From: a bacterium
GTDB taxonomy: Bacteria > Planctomycetota > Planctomycetia > Planctomycetales > Planctomycetaceae
NCBI GenBank assembly: GCA_016124895.1
Contig: WGMU01000070.1
Location: 25,053 to 89,052, forward strand
Direction of reading: 5' to 3'
DNA length: 64,000 bases
Shown here: positions 1 to 9,201 of the stretch, piece after piece
Layout: every line of letters starts with the position of its first letter
Position numbering within the stretch: position 1 is the stretch's first letter
Notes under the pieces: generated by a model
Databases searched by the model: none
Told to the model about the DNA's origin: nothing
What the model saw: the letters and a program-made list of their open reading frames with translations, nothing else
Position numbers and translations under genes: made by a program

Positions 1-1395
1 TTGCGTAAGCATCGCGGCCGTGCGGCCAGAGTGCCTGGCTGCCAGATTAGTTTGCTCGGACGGGTCGGCAGACAGGTGGTACAGCTCGAGGGCTTCGTTC
101 TCGAATGAGCCGGGCCTTGCTTTCGGATGATTGACGACAAGTTTCCATTCACCCTCGCGCAGGGCTTCGTTACGGCCTCCGTTGTTCGACAGAGAGGCCC
201 AGTAGAGTGGCCGCGTCGGCAACGACTTCTGCTCGAAGAGAACCGGCGAGAGGTCGACGCCATCGAGCGGCAGCTTCGGCGACGGAGCCTCGGAAAGCTT
301 CAGCAGTGTGGGCATCACGTCGAGACTGATAAGTGGCTCGTTCGAGACGCTGCCAGATTTGATGCGTCCCGGCCACCAGGCGATGGCGGGAACTTTGTGG
401 CCGCCTTCGTAGACGGAACCCTTCCGGCCGCGCAGTGAGTCGTCGCCGCTGGGGAAGTCCGCGGCCGGGCCGTTGTCAGAGAAGAACAGGACGAGCGTGT
501 TCTCGGCGATGCCCAGTTCGACAAGAGTGCGTCGCAGCTCGCCGATGCCCTCGTCGATCGGCAGCGTCATGCCGCGATACTTTTCGATGCGTTCCTCTGT
601 GCTGACTTCCTGCCACTTCCAGCGGTCCCAGTTGTCGAGCGTTCTCCGCACGGGATCGCCGGGGACCTGGACGGGGTTGTGGATCGCTTCGTGAGCGACG
701 TACAGGCAGAACGGCTTGTCGGACTTCGCGTGCCGCCGCACGAACTCGACCGAGTAGCGGTTGATGAGGTGCGTCGAGTAGCCCTCTTCCGGCGTTTCCC
801 TGCGCCCGTGCCACCAGTCGTGGCGGTGGTGGTCACCGACGTGGCTGACGAAATCGATATTGCCGCTGTGGTAGCCGACGAACTCGTCGAACCCGTGGTT
901 CTGCGGATGAAACTCGTCCGAAACTTCCGTGTAACCCTGATGCCACTTGCCGATCAGCCCGGTCACGTACCCGGCCGCCTGGAGCGATTCGCCAAACGTC
1001 GTCTCCGCCCGCCGCAGCCCCTTGCGATGCTCAGGGTGGTCACTGACCGGATGAATGACCGCCTCAATCCCCGCCCGCTGCTGATACCGCCCCGTCAGCA
1101 GCCCCGCCCGAGTCGGCGAGCAGACCGTCCCCGACGAATGAAAATCCGTCAGCCGCATCCCTTCCGCAGCCAGCCGGTCAATCTCGGGCGTCTTGAAATA
1201 CGGATTCCCGAAACAACTCACCCCGGCATACCCCATATCGTCGACCATAACAACGATCAAATTCGGCCTCCCCGCCGCGTCAGCAGACGAGAAAGCAACG
1301 CCCGCCAGCAGCAGCAGAACGAAACGGATCAGCAATCGGGACATGTCTCGGTGGATCATCTGCGCTCGGTGGATCATCTGCTCTCGGTGGATCAT
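1..1395 (-). CDS. Secreted Cys-type sulfatase, C-terminus cut by the window edge
   Basis: Sulfatases hydrolyse sulfate esters, here probably of polysaccharides outside the cytoplasm. The frame runs leftward off the window, leaving about 465 codons. Reading from 1395: a short MIHR repeat, a hydrophobic signal peptide (about residues 18-42), metal-binding DDMGY, CSPTR with the formylglycine-forming Cys at residue 92, then GKWHQG and SDNGP. All catalytic motifs are intact, unlike the sulfatase-fold protein at 32336-33922. Four in-frame ATGs (1395, 1377, 1359, 1344) arise from an 18-bp tandem repeat. AGGAG at 1401-1405 lies five bases before the first, so I chose 1395; 1344 gives a more ordinary signal peptide start. 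The substrate cannot be told from sequence. Confidence 0.9.
   Translation of the reverse strand, partial: MIHREQMIHRAQMIHRDMSRLLIRFVLLLLAGVAFSSADAAGRPNLIVVMVDDMGYAGVSCFGNPYFKTPEIDRLAAEGMRLTDFHSSGTVCSPTRAGLLTGRYQQRAGIEAVIHPVSDHPEHRKGLRRAETTFGESLQAAGYVTGLIGKWHQGYTEVSDEFHPQNHGFDEFVGYHSGNIDFVSHVGDHHRHDWWHGRRETPEEGYSTHLINRYSVEFVRRHAKSDKPFCLYVAHEAIHNPVQVPGDPVRRTLDNWDRWKWQEVSTEERIEKYRGMTLPIDEGIGELRRTLVELGIAENTLVLFFSDNGPAADFPSGDDSLRGRKGSVYEGGHKVPAIAWWPGRIKSGSVSNEPLISLDVMPTLLKLSEAPSPKLPLDGVDLSPVLFEQKSLPTRPLYWASLSNNGGRNEALREGEWKLVVNHPKARPGSFENEALELYHLSADPSEQTNLAARHSGRTAAMLTQ
1345..1395 (-). repeat. 18-bp tandem repeat carrying in-frame start codons
   Basis: On the minus strand the unit ATGATCCACCGAGMGCAG occurs twice in full (1395-1378, 1377-1360) and once as 15 bases (1359-1345). 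Each unit is six codons and begins with ATG, so each adds MIHR plus two residues in the frame of the sulfatase. Confidence 0.9.
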
Positions 1396-1420
1396 CTGCG
1401 CTCCTGCGAGCCTCGTGTGA

Positions 1421-1768
1421 AATGCGGCAAGCGGCATCTGTCAGTGGGCACGTACGGTAGAAAGAACCTGCAGGCGGCTATAGTCGCGGTTCAGGACGGC
1501 CGATCAGTACGAAGCATCCTGGTTCGTTTGCCGGTCCGCCTGAGGTGTTCTGCGGAGACTGCGACATGTCATCACTATGTCGCAGAATGCCTCGAAAGTG
1601 GGTGGCACCGACAACTTGTTCGGACAACTTGTTGTCCGTGTGCCGCAGGCACAAGATGCCTGTCGTTCAGGCCGGAATCTAAATCACTGAGCGTGAAAGT
1701 GTTGCGCAGGAGATCTTGCGCGAAGTACCGGTCGATGTCGGGAACTGACTTCGGGAGCATTCCTTTCG
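1421..1768. other. Intergenic region with two palindromes, upstream of the sulfatase
   Basis: This stretch lies between the ExbB-like gene and the sulfatase, both minus. I see no convincing gene. It holds a perfect 9-bp stem with a 9-base loop at 1559-1585 (CTGCGACAT / ATGTCGCAG) and a palindrome GGACAACTTGTTGTCC at 1622-1637 whose left half also repeats directly just before it (from 1609). Either could be an operator or an mRNA structure; no role is shown. A 61-codon minus frame at 1575-1760 has no recognisable family. Confidence 0.5.
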
Positions 1769-3358
1769 TTAACGGGCGTTACTGAACCATCCTCGCTTCC
1801 GCGGCGTCTGAACCTGCTGCACAACGACCTGCTGCTGACCGAGTTGCTGCAGCACGCTGCTCAGACTGTTGAGTCCCTGCTGCAGACCGGCGAACTGCTG
1901 CTGCAGCGTCGCCTGAGCCTGGGCGAACGAACCCGTCACGTCGTTCTGCATGGTCGCCGCCTGACTGCCAACTCCGGCCAGCGTCTTCTGAATTTCGGTC
2001 GCCGACGCGGCCATTTCGTTGAGTTGCGTCTGCAGCAGCTTCTGCTGTTCCGACTGCTGCTGCTGTAACTGAGTCGAGTGCTCCAGTTGCTGCTTCTGAA
2101 TCCGCGTGTTGATTTTGTCCCAGCCTTCGGCAACCTGTCCCGTCAGTTTGCCGCCGATCGCATCGAGCTTCGTCAGCCACTGTTCCAGCTCGGCATGATG
2201 CGTGCCCATTGCGGCTTCAACGGCTTCGCGGAAGATTTTGACGTCAGCTCCATTGTTGCCACCAGCGCCGCGTTCTGCTCCGCCTTCGCGGCCGTCGTTC
2301 AGCCGTCGCAACAGGATTTCGTTACAGTATTCGTCGACGGAGGTGATCAGATCCTCTTCACTCTTCTGCAGTGCTGACGTCGGAATCTTGACGAGCATAC
2401 TCATGATGAGCGCCAGCAGCGTCGTGTCGAAGGCGGTGCCCAGGCCGGCGAAGACCGAGTTCAGCGCACCTTTCATCGCCGTCATGTCCGCCGCCGAATC
2501 GAGACTGCTGGCGAGGCTCGCCACGGCAGCGCTCACGCCAACGACCGTCCCGATGAATCCCAGAATCGGCAGTGCCCAGATAAATGCCTTCAACAGCGTG
2601 TAACTGCCGGCGACGTTATTCGCGTCGATAGCCGACTGCGACTCCATCATGGTCACGGTTTCCGCGGCGCTTTTGCGGACCCGGAAGTGCTCGATGCCAC
2701 GCAGAACACGGTTGATCAGAAAGCTCTCGGACCCGCCGACCGGCAGCCCGTTAATATGTTTCACGAACGAGTTCAGCGAATCGAGCGTGATTTCACCGGC
2801 AACCTCGGTCGGCAGCACGTCGAGCAGCATCGACTCTTTCTGCTGTTTCAGGTTCAGCCATTTGAGAATCAGGATGCCGACCGACCAGAACATCAGAAAC
2901 GTCGTCGCGAACGGAATCAGTCCACGGTCCCAGAAGAGCTGCCCCATCTGGTAACCGCGGAGCGGCAGCATCGCGGCCAGCCAGACGACCGACATTCCGG
3001 CGCCCATCGCTCCGCTGATGATCAGGCTGACGTCGCTGCTGGCCGAATCTCCGCTGCCCGCGTGAAACCAGCTCTTCTTTCTCCGCCGCGACGGAGCCGC
3101 ACCACTCTGCGACAACGCTGCGGTTCCCGCCGGTAACGCTCCTGAAGTCGGAACCGGCGCCGGACCGGACGCCGCATTCGGTGTGACGACAATGTTCGGA
3201 AACTCCTCACCTGCAGCTTCCGGCGGCGACGCGACCGCGTCGGGAATCTTCACCGCACTGTGACAGTAGGGGCACTTTCGAGTCTGCCCCGCCAGGTCCT
3301 GAGAAACCTTGAGCGGCTTGCCGCACTGTGAACAGACGAGCTTGAAAAACGACGCCAT
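1769..3358 (-). CDS. Zinc-ribbon plus MotA/TolQ/ExbB-like proton channel protein
   Basis: ExbB/TolQ/MotA proteins form inner-membrane proton channels that energise TonB-type transport, envelope processes or motility. The 529-residue protein begins with a zinc ribbon (Cys9, Cys12, Cys29, Cys32), has a Pro/Ala-rich linker, hydrophobic segments near 108-132 and 147-170, and the paired helices typical of the ExbB core near 250-282 (ALPILGFIGTVVGV) and 295-325. The last 130 residues are Gln-rich and probably coiled coil. An ExbB is usually followed by ExbD; none is adjacent here. The cytoplasmic zinc ribbon and Gln-rich tail are additions to the core, so the partner and the energised system are unknown. 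Confidence 0.8.
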   Translation of the reverse strand: MASFFKLVCSQCGKPLKVSQDLAGQTRKCPYCHSAVKIPDAVASPPEAAGEEFPNIVVTPNAASGPAPVPTSGALPAGTAALSQSGAAPSRRRKKSWFHAGSGDSASSDVSLIISGAMGAGMSVVWLAAMLPLRGYQMGQLFWDRGLIPFATTFLMFWSVGILILKWLNLKQQKESMLLDVLPTEVAGEITLDSLNSFVKHINGLPVGGSESFLINRVLRGIEHFRVRKSAAETVTMMESQSAIDANNVAGSYTLLKAFIWALPILGFIGTVVGVSAAVASLASSLDSAADMTAMKGALNSVFAGLGTAFDTTLLALIMSMLVKIPTSALQKSEEDLITSVDEYCNEILLRRLNDGREGGAERGAGGNNGADVKIFREAVEAAMGTHHAELEQWLTKLDAIGGKLTGQVAEGWDKINTRIQKQQLEHSTQLQQQQSEQQKLLQTQLNEMAASATEIQKTLAGVGSQAATMQNDVTGSFAQAQATLQQQFAGLQQGLNSLSSVLQQLGQQQVVVQQVQTPRKRGWFSNAR

Positions 3359-3847
3359 CAGCCGAATCTTTCGTCAGTCGATCTGAAAACAAACAGCGGC
3401 ATAGAGGAAACAACGAAGCCGCAGGGACATTGGAAGCCAACGAGGATGATGGCCCGGATGGCGAGAGTCCAGGCAACTCGACCGCAATTCGCAGTTGTCG
3501 CAACGGCATTGCCACAACAAAGAACAGTGGCCGTCGATGCGTTACTGCCTCGCGACGCAGTCCCCACCCCGAAAAATCCAGGGCGACCATCCGAGCCGTC
3601 GCGAAACGCGCGCAGAGTCCTGGTGGAGTGTTTCGGTGACCTGAAACGGCCGGAAGTCTGCGCGACTTTCTCGACGGACAGACTTCCGTTCAATCCGCCT
3701 CGGTCAGCGGTACCCCGCCGCAAAGGAAACCCAGTCGACTCCTTTGAGTCGATCACTCGGTGCGTCTAACATCTCGGCCTTCGCTGATATGAAACCGGCC
3801 GTCCAGCCAGGCTGGATGGCGGAAGACACACCTTTCAGGAGTCTCCA
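3359..3847. other. Divergent intergenic region
   Basis: About 490 bases separate the start of the ExbB-like gene (minus) from the 1783-codon gene (plus), so promoters for both probably lie here. I saw no recognisable gene. A 132-codon minus frame at 3358-3756 lacks any family signature and is probably chance. Confidence 0.5.
3802..3816. promoter_or_regulatory. Palindrome upstream of the 1783-codon gene
   Basis: TCCAGCC-A-GGCTGGA is a perfect 15-base palindrome ending 31 bases before the ATG at 3848. Position fits an operator or a short hairpin in the 5' leader; no regulator is identified. Confidence 0.3.
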
Positions 3848-6800
3848 ATGCTGCTTCGACGTTGCCTCAGCGTGGCGGGTCTGCTCGCCTTCTGCGCTCT
3901 GCTGCTGTGCCCGGCCCCGGCGTCTGCGGACGATGGCTGGGAATCGATCTTCGACGGCAAGACACTCGAACACTGGGATGGCAATCCGGATTTCTGGAGC
4001 GTTCGCGACGGAGCGATCACAGGTCAGACAACGAAAGAAAACCCGACCAAAGGCAACACGTTCATCATCTGGCGCGGCGGTGAAGTCGGCGACTTCGAGC
4101 TGAAGCTGCAGTACAAGATCGTCGGCGGCAACTCTGGCATTCAGTACCGCAGTTTCGAGGTCGAGGGTCAGAAGTGGGTGATCGGCGGCTACCAGGGTGA
4201 TTTCGAAGCCGGTGATACTTACTCGGGAATTCTGTACGGCGAGCGTTACCGCGGCATTCTGGCCAACCGCGGCCAGAAGACCGTCATCGGCGACGACGGA
4301 AAGCCGAAGCTCGTCGGCTCGGTCGGCGACTCGGCTGAGATTCAGTCAAAGATCAGGAAGGAAGACTGGAACGACTATCACATTGTCGCCAAAGGGAATG
4401 TCTTCAAGCACTTCATCAATGGTGTCCAGACGATTGAATGTGTGGACGAAGATGACGCTGCGCGGGCGAGCGGAATCCTGGCCCTCCAGCTTCACGCTGG
4501 CCCGCCGATGACCGTTCAGTTCCGAAACATCCAGCTCAAGCGGCTCGGTGAGAAGAAGTCGGCAGCGGTCGATTCAAAAAAAAAACGGGACATAACGACT
4601 GACGTTGGCGCAGACCGGCCCAAGCGCAGCGCCGCTCCGGCAGCAACGGCCGAAACCGGTACCAAATCTTCGGAGATCGTCGATTCACAAAGTGCCGGAA
4701 CGGCGCGGAGCTTGTTCCGGTCTACAAGCGACGAACAAATTGGACTTGCCGGATTCGCTGCGGTCAGTGACACGCCGGCGCGGGCAAAACGGATCGCGTT
4801 CGTCGCTGGGCGGCAGAGTCACGGATACGGGTCGCACGAGCACAAAGCGGGCAGCATTCTGCTCGCGCGGAAGCTCGAAGAGGCAATGCCCAATCTGAAG
4901 CCCGTCGTGTTCACGAACGGCTGGCCGCAGGATGCCGCGGCACTCGACGGCTTTGACTGCATCGTCATGTACTGCGACGGCGGCGGCGGACACGTCGTCA
5001 ATCCGCACCTCGATCAGATGGACGCTTACGCGAAGCAGGGAGTCGGGATCGTCTGCCTGCACTATGGTGTTGAAGTGCCTGCCGAACCGGCCGGGAAGAA
5101 GTTCCTCGACTGGATCGGCGGCTTTTTCGAGATCAACTGGTCGGTCAATCCGCACTGGACCGCCAACTTTACGAAGTTCCCCGAGCACCCGATTACCAGC
5201 GGAGTGAAGCCGTTCTCGACGAACGACGAGTGGTACTACCACATGCGGTTTCGTCCGAACATGCAGGGCGTGACGCCGATCCTGACCGACCTGCCGCCAG
5301 CCAGCACGCTGGTGCGTCCTGACGGGTCACTCGCCCGGCCGGACAACGCTCACAACAACAATCCGTATGTCCGCGAAGCAGTCCTCGAACGCAAAGAACC
5401 ACAGCACGTCGCCTGGGCAGCGACTCGCCTCGACGGCGGTCGCGGGTTCGGCTTTACGGGCGGACACAGCCACTGGAACTGGGGCAACCCGCAGCAGCTC
5501 AAGCTGGTGCTGAATGCGATCGCGTGGTGTGCTCGTGCTGACGTTCCGGCGGGTGGCGTGCCCGCGACGGAGGTCACGCTCGAAGAATTGAAGGCCAATC
5601 AGGACTACGAACCGAAGCCGGATTTCAACTTCGCTGCGATTCAGAAGCAGCTTGACGAGTGGCATGGTCGCAAGTCGCTGTCGCTGGTTCCGGCAGGCGC
5701 ACCGCGGCTGAAGCCCGAAGCGGACAATGCTCCGCAGGCAACTGCTGGCGATGGCAGGCTGTTTCAGAGCCCCGTGGTTTCGAAGTCGACCAACGGGCAC
5801 GCCGTTGAGATCAACGTCGAACTGCACGGCGCGAAAACGCTGTGGCTGGTCGCGAGTGATGGCGGCGACGGATTTGGCTGTGACTGGGCAGACTGGGTGA
5901 ATCCGCGATTCGTCGGCCCGAATGGCGAAAAGAGTCTCACTGAGCTGAAGTGGAAGTCGGCGGTCGCCGGGTTCGGCACAGTCAACGTCAACAGGAATGC
6001 CGGCGGGCAGGCTCCACGAGTTGACGGCAGGCCGGTTGAAAAGTGCATTGGAACGCACGCGAATTCGGTCATCGAGTTCGATGTCCCGGAAGGCATGACG
6101 CATTTCAAAGCGACGGGATCGCTCGATAACGGCGGCACGAATCAGGGCTGCGGTTCGACCGTTGTGTTTGCCGTGTACTCGAAAAAGCCCAACCTGGCGG
6201 CCATCGCTCCGGCCAGCGGCGGTAGCGAGAGTCACGACGCCGCCGACGCGCTCAGTCAGCTCGACATTGCCGAGGGGCTCGAAGCAACTCTGTTCGCCTC
6301 CGAAGCGAGCAAGCCGTCAGTCCTCAGCGTTTCGGCGATTGACATTGATCACAAAGGCAGAGTCTGGGTCTGCGAAGTCGTCAACTACCGGCACCGCAAC
6401 GGAGAACGCCCCGAAGGTGACCGCATCCTCGTGCTCGAAGACACCAACGCCGACGGCATCGCGGACAAGGAGACCGTGTTCTATCAGGGCCGGGAGGTTG
6501 ATACAGCTCACGGCATCTGCGTGCTTGGCAACCGAGTCATCATCTCGGCCGGCGATCGCGTGATGAACTTCTGGGACGACAACGGCGATTCAAAGGCAGA
6601 TCGTCACGATGTGATGTTTCAGGGCATCAGCGGCACGCAGCACGATCACGGCATTCACGCGTTCTCGTTCGGGCCGGATGGCAAGCTGTACTTCAACTTC
6701 GGCAACAGTGGGAACCAGATCAAAGACAAGGACGGAAAGATCGTCGTCGATCTGGCCGGGAATGAGGTTGCCGCCCGTCGGCAGCCGTATCAGGAAGGCA

Positions 6801-9199
6801 TGGCGTTCCGCTGTGATCTCGACGGCTCGAACCTCGAAACGCTCGGCTGGAACTTCCGCAACAACTGGGAGCTGTGTGTCGACAGCTTTGGCACGATCTG
6901 GCAAAGCGACAACGACGACGACGGCAACCGCGGCGTCCGAATCAACTACGTCATGGAGTACGGCAATTTTGGCTACAAGGACGAGTTCACTGGAGCCGGC
7001 TGGCGCGAGCCTCGCACCAATATGGAGAAGGAGATTCCGCTGCAGCACTGGCACCTGAACGATCCGGGCGTTGTGCCGAATCTGCTGCAGACCGGCGCTG
7101 GCGCTCCGACTGGCATCTGTCTTTACGAAGGTGACCTGCTGCCGGAAGTCTTCCACGGTCAGATCATTCACTGCGACGCCGGCCCGAACGTTGTTCGCGC
7201 CTATCCGGTACGAAATGACGGAGCCGGCTACTCGGCCTGGATTCAGAACATTCTCGTCGGAACACGCGATAAGTGGTTCCGCCCGTCAGATGTTGTGGTT
7301 GCTCCGGACGGTTCGATCATCATTGCAGACTGGTACGACCCCGGCGTCGGTGGTCATCGCATGGGCGACGCTGAGAAAGGCAGACTGTTCCGGGTCGCTC
7401 CGCCGAACTCCCCGTACAAGGCTCCGGCCTACGATTTTGATTCGATCGACGGGGCGATCATCGCGCTGCAGAGCCCGAATCTCGAAGCCCGGTACCTGGC
7501 GTGGCAGAAGTTGCACGCGACAGGTGAAAAGGCGGTGCCAGCACTGACGAAGCTTTTCAAGGAATGTGACAATTCTCGGATCCAGGCTCGGGCTCTGTGG
7601 CTGCTCGGCAAGATTGACCACGGTGGTGAGCAGGCTGTCGCGACAGCAGTTGGCGACAGCGACGCCGACATCCGGATTCTCGGCCTGCGTCTGGTCCGCG
7701 AGCTGAAGCTCGATCTGATTCCGATCGTGAAGCAGCTTGTTGACGATCCGTCTCCGCAGGTGCGTCGCGAATGTGCGATCGCGCTGCGGTTTGATCATTC
7801 GTCGGACAAGGCTCGACTGTGGGCTCAGCTTGCGGCTCAGCACGACGGCCTGGATCGCTGGTACCTGGAAGCCCTCGGGATCGGGGCGGCTCTGGACTGG
7901 GACGCGTGCATCAACGCCCTGCACGAGGGGGTTGACTCGACGCCGGCGCTGCAGGTCAGTGACGCGGCAACACTTGACCTCGTCTGGCGCAGCCGAGCCT
8001 CAGATACACCTGACCTGCTCGCCAGACTGATCAAAACCGGCAAGGCGTCGAACGACGATCTGCCGCGCCTCATGCGCTCATTCGACTTCCAGAAGAGCGA
8101 CGACAAGGAATCCGTGCTGTTCGACCTGGCCTTTCACTACAACGGCAATGGCGATCAGCAGCGAGCCAACTTCGTCAACACGGAAGCCGTCGATCGGCTG
8201 GGCAGCGGAATCAAGAACCGGGACGGAGCACTAACTGCGCTGAACCGGATGCTGGACCGCGTTGCAGGCACGTCGGAGTTCATTCGACTGACAGCGAACT
8301 TCGACATGGCGGATCGCTACCCCGCGCTGCTCAACCTTGCAGTTTCACATCCGGAAGAGCAGCTTGGTGTCGACGCGATCAGCGCGCTGCTGGGCAAAGG
8401 GCAGCAGAAGCTGGTGAGCGACTCGTTGAACAGTACGGACGAAAAGGTCGCGCTGGCGACTGTCCGGGTTATTGCGGTTTCCGGTCACGGTGGTGCGGTC
8501 GGGCCGTTGCTGCAGATCATGCAGAACGAAGAGAAACCGGCTGAACTGCGTCGCCAGGCGGCTCAGGCAATCGGTGCTTCGCGCAATGGTGCGCAGCGGC
8601 TGATCGACATGGCGAAAAAGGACGAAATTGACGCAGAGCTGATTCCCGCCGTCTCGGCCAGCCTGCACGCCTCGGCTGCGGGCAACATTCGGGAGGAAGC
8701 TCAGAAGCTGTTCCCGTTGCCGCCGAGCAAAGATGCGAAGCCTCTGCCGCCAATCAGCGAACTCCTCGGCCGCAAAGGTAACCTTGCCCGCGGACAGGCC
8801 ATCTTCGAAACGACAGGCACGTGCGCCAAGTGCCACATCGTGAATAAGAAGGGCAAGGACGTCGGGCCGGACCTGTCCGAAATTGGCAGCAAGCTCAGCC
8901 GGACCGCATTCTTCGAATCGATCATCTTCCCGAGCGCCGGCATCGCTCACAATTACGAGATGTACGCCGTGGTTCTGAACGACGGCAACGTCATCAACGG
9001 ACTGTTGAGCAGCCGGACGGATCAGTCGGTCACCGTCAGAAATGCCGAAGGCATCAGTCGCACGATTCCGATGTCTGAGGTCGACGAGATCGTCAAACAG
9101 AAAGTCTCGATCATGCCTGCCGATCTGCAGAAACTGCTCAGCGAACAGGATCTCGTCGACGTCGTCGAATACCTGCAGACGCTGAAGAAGGCGCAATAG
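3848..9199 (+). CDS. DUF1080-ThuA-NPCBM-PVC dehydrogenase-HEAT-cytochrome c multidomain protein
   Basis: A 1783-residue exported protein, probably for sugar or polysaccharide oxidation at the cell surface. Domains in order: signal peptide (1-27, ending PASA); DUF1080 / 3-keto-disaccharide hydrolase fold (about 30-232); a Lys/Arg and Ala-rich linker; ThuA-like domain (about 315-570); NPCBM-type carbohydrate-binding domain (about 640-785); PVC-type membrane-bound dehydrogenase beta-propeller with Asp-rich loops such as DTNADGIAD (about 800-1190); HEAT-like repeats (about 1195-1620); and a cytochrome c domain with CAKCH (Cys1659, Cys1662, His1663). AGGAG ends six bases before the ATG. These modules are common in Planctomycetes, often in separate or smaller combinations. 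A run of ten A at 4576-4585 in the linker could cause slippage (see findings). Confidence 0.88.
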   Translation: MLLRRCLSVAGLLAFCALLLCPAPASADDGWESIFDGKTLEHWDGNPDFWSVRDGAITGQTTKENPTKGNTFIIWRGGEVGDFELKLQYKIVGGNSGIQYRSFEVEGQKWVIGGYQGDFEAGDTYSGILYGERYRGILANRGQKTVIGDDGKPKLVGSVGDSAEIQSKIRKEDWNDYHIVAKGNVFKHFINGVQTIECVDEDDAARASGILALQLHAGPPMTVQFRNIQLKRLGEKKSAAVDSKKKRDITTDVGADRPKRSAAPAATAETGTKSSEIVDSQSAGTARSLFRSTSDEQIGLAGFAAVSDTPARAKRIAFVAGRQSHGYGSHEHKAGSILLARKLEEAMPNLKPVVFTNGWPQDAAALDGFDCIVMYCDGGGGHVVNPHLDQMDAYAKQGVGIVCLHYGVEVPAEPAGKKFLDWIGGFFEINWSVNPHWTANFTKFPEHPITSGVKPFSTNDEWYYHMRFRPNMQGVTPILTDLPPASTLVRPDGSLARPDNAHNNNPYVREAVLERKEPQHVAWAATRLDGGRGFGFTGGHSHWNWGNPQQLKLVLNAIAWCARADVPAGGVPATEVTLEELKANQDYEPKPDFNFAAIQKQLDEWHGRKSLSLVPAGAPRLKPEADNAPQATAGDGRLFQSPVVSKSTNGHAVEINVELHGAKTLWLVASDGGDGFGCDWADWVNPRFVGPNGEKSLTELKWKSAVAGFGTVNVNRNAGGQAPRVDGRPVEKCIGTHANSVIEFDVPEGMTHFKATGSLDNGGTNQGCGSTVVFAVYSKKPNLAAIAPASGGSESHDAADALSQLDIAEGLEATLFASEASKPSVLSVSAIDIDHKGRVWVCEVVNYRHRNGERPEGDRILVLEDTNADGIADKETVFYQGREVDTAHGICVLGNRVIISAGDRVMNFWDDNGDSKADRHDVMFQGISGTQHDHGIHAFSFGPDGKLYFNFGNSGNQIKDKDGKIVVDLAGNEVAARRQPYQEGMAFRCDLDGSNLETLGWNFRNNWELCVDSFGTIWQSDNDDDGNRGVRINYVMEYGNFGYKDEFTGAGWREPRTNMEKEIPLQHWHLNDPGVVPNLLQTGAGAPTGICLYEGDLLPEVFHGQIIHCDAGPNVVRAYPVRNDGAGYSAWIQNILVGTRDKWFRPSDVVVAPDGSIIIADWYDPGVGGHRMGDAEKGRLFRVAPPNSPYKAPAYDFDSIDGAIIALQSPNLEARYLAWQKLHATGEKAVPALTKLFKECDNSRIQARALWLLGKIDHGGEQAVATAVGDSDADIRILGLRLVRELKLDLIPIVKQLVDDPSPQVRRECAIALRFDHSSDKARLWAQLAAQHDGLDRWYLEALGIGAALDWDACINALHEGVDSTPALQVSDAATLDLVWRSRASDTPDLLARLIKTGKASNDDLPRLMRSFDFQKSDDKESVLFDLAFHYNGNGDQQRANFVNTEAVDRLGSGIKNRDGALTALNRMLDRVAGTSEFIRLTANFDMADRYPALLNLAVSHPEEQLGVDAISALLGKGQQKLVSDSLNSTDEKVALATVRVIAVSGHGGAVGPLLQIMQNEEKPAELRRQAAQAIGASRNGAQRLIDMAKKDEIDAELIPAVSASLHASAAGNIREEAQKLFPLPPSKDAKPLPPISELLGRKGNLARGQAIFETTGTCAKCHIVNKKGKDVGPDLSEIGSKLSRTAFFESIIFPSAGIAHNYEMYAVVLNDGNVINGLLSSRTDQSVTVRNAEGISRTIPMSEVDEIVKQKVSIMPADLQKLLSEQDLVDVVEYLQTLKKAQ
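4576..4585 (+). other. Ten-A homopolymer inside the 1783-codon gene
   Basis: Codons 243-246 (TCA AAA AAA AAA) contain ten consecutive A. One extra A in the transcript gives TGA six codons later; one A fewer gives TAA four codons later. Slippage in either direction would thus leave a DUF1080-only protein of about 250 residues. It could also be a place where the assembly miscounts. Confidence 0.6.
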
Positions 9200-9201
9200 T
9201 C

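Noticed and set aside
1345..1395. Tandem repeat as a CRISPR array
   Set aside because: Units are contiguous 18-mers without spacers.
679..1785. 368-codon plus-strand frame
   Set aside because: It lies opposite the intact sulfatase, whose motifs are clear, and its own sequence has no protein family features.
3358..3756. 132-codon minus-strand frame upstream of the ExbB-like gene
   Set aside because: No family, no ribosome site and compositionally like random translation; kept as intergenic.
5327..9196. Several minus-strand frames of 190-300 codons
   Set aside because: All are opposite the 1783-codon gene, which has recognisable domains throughout.
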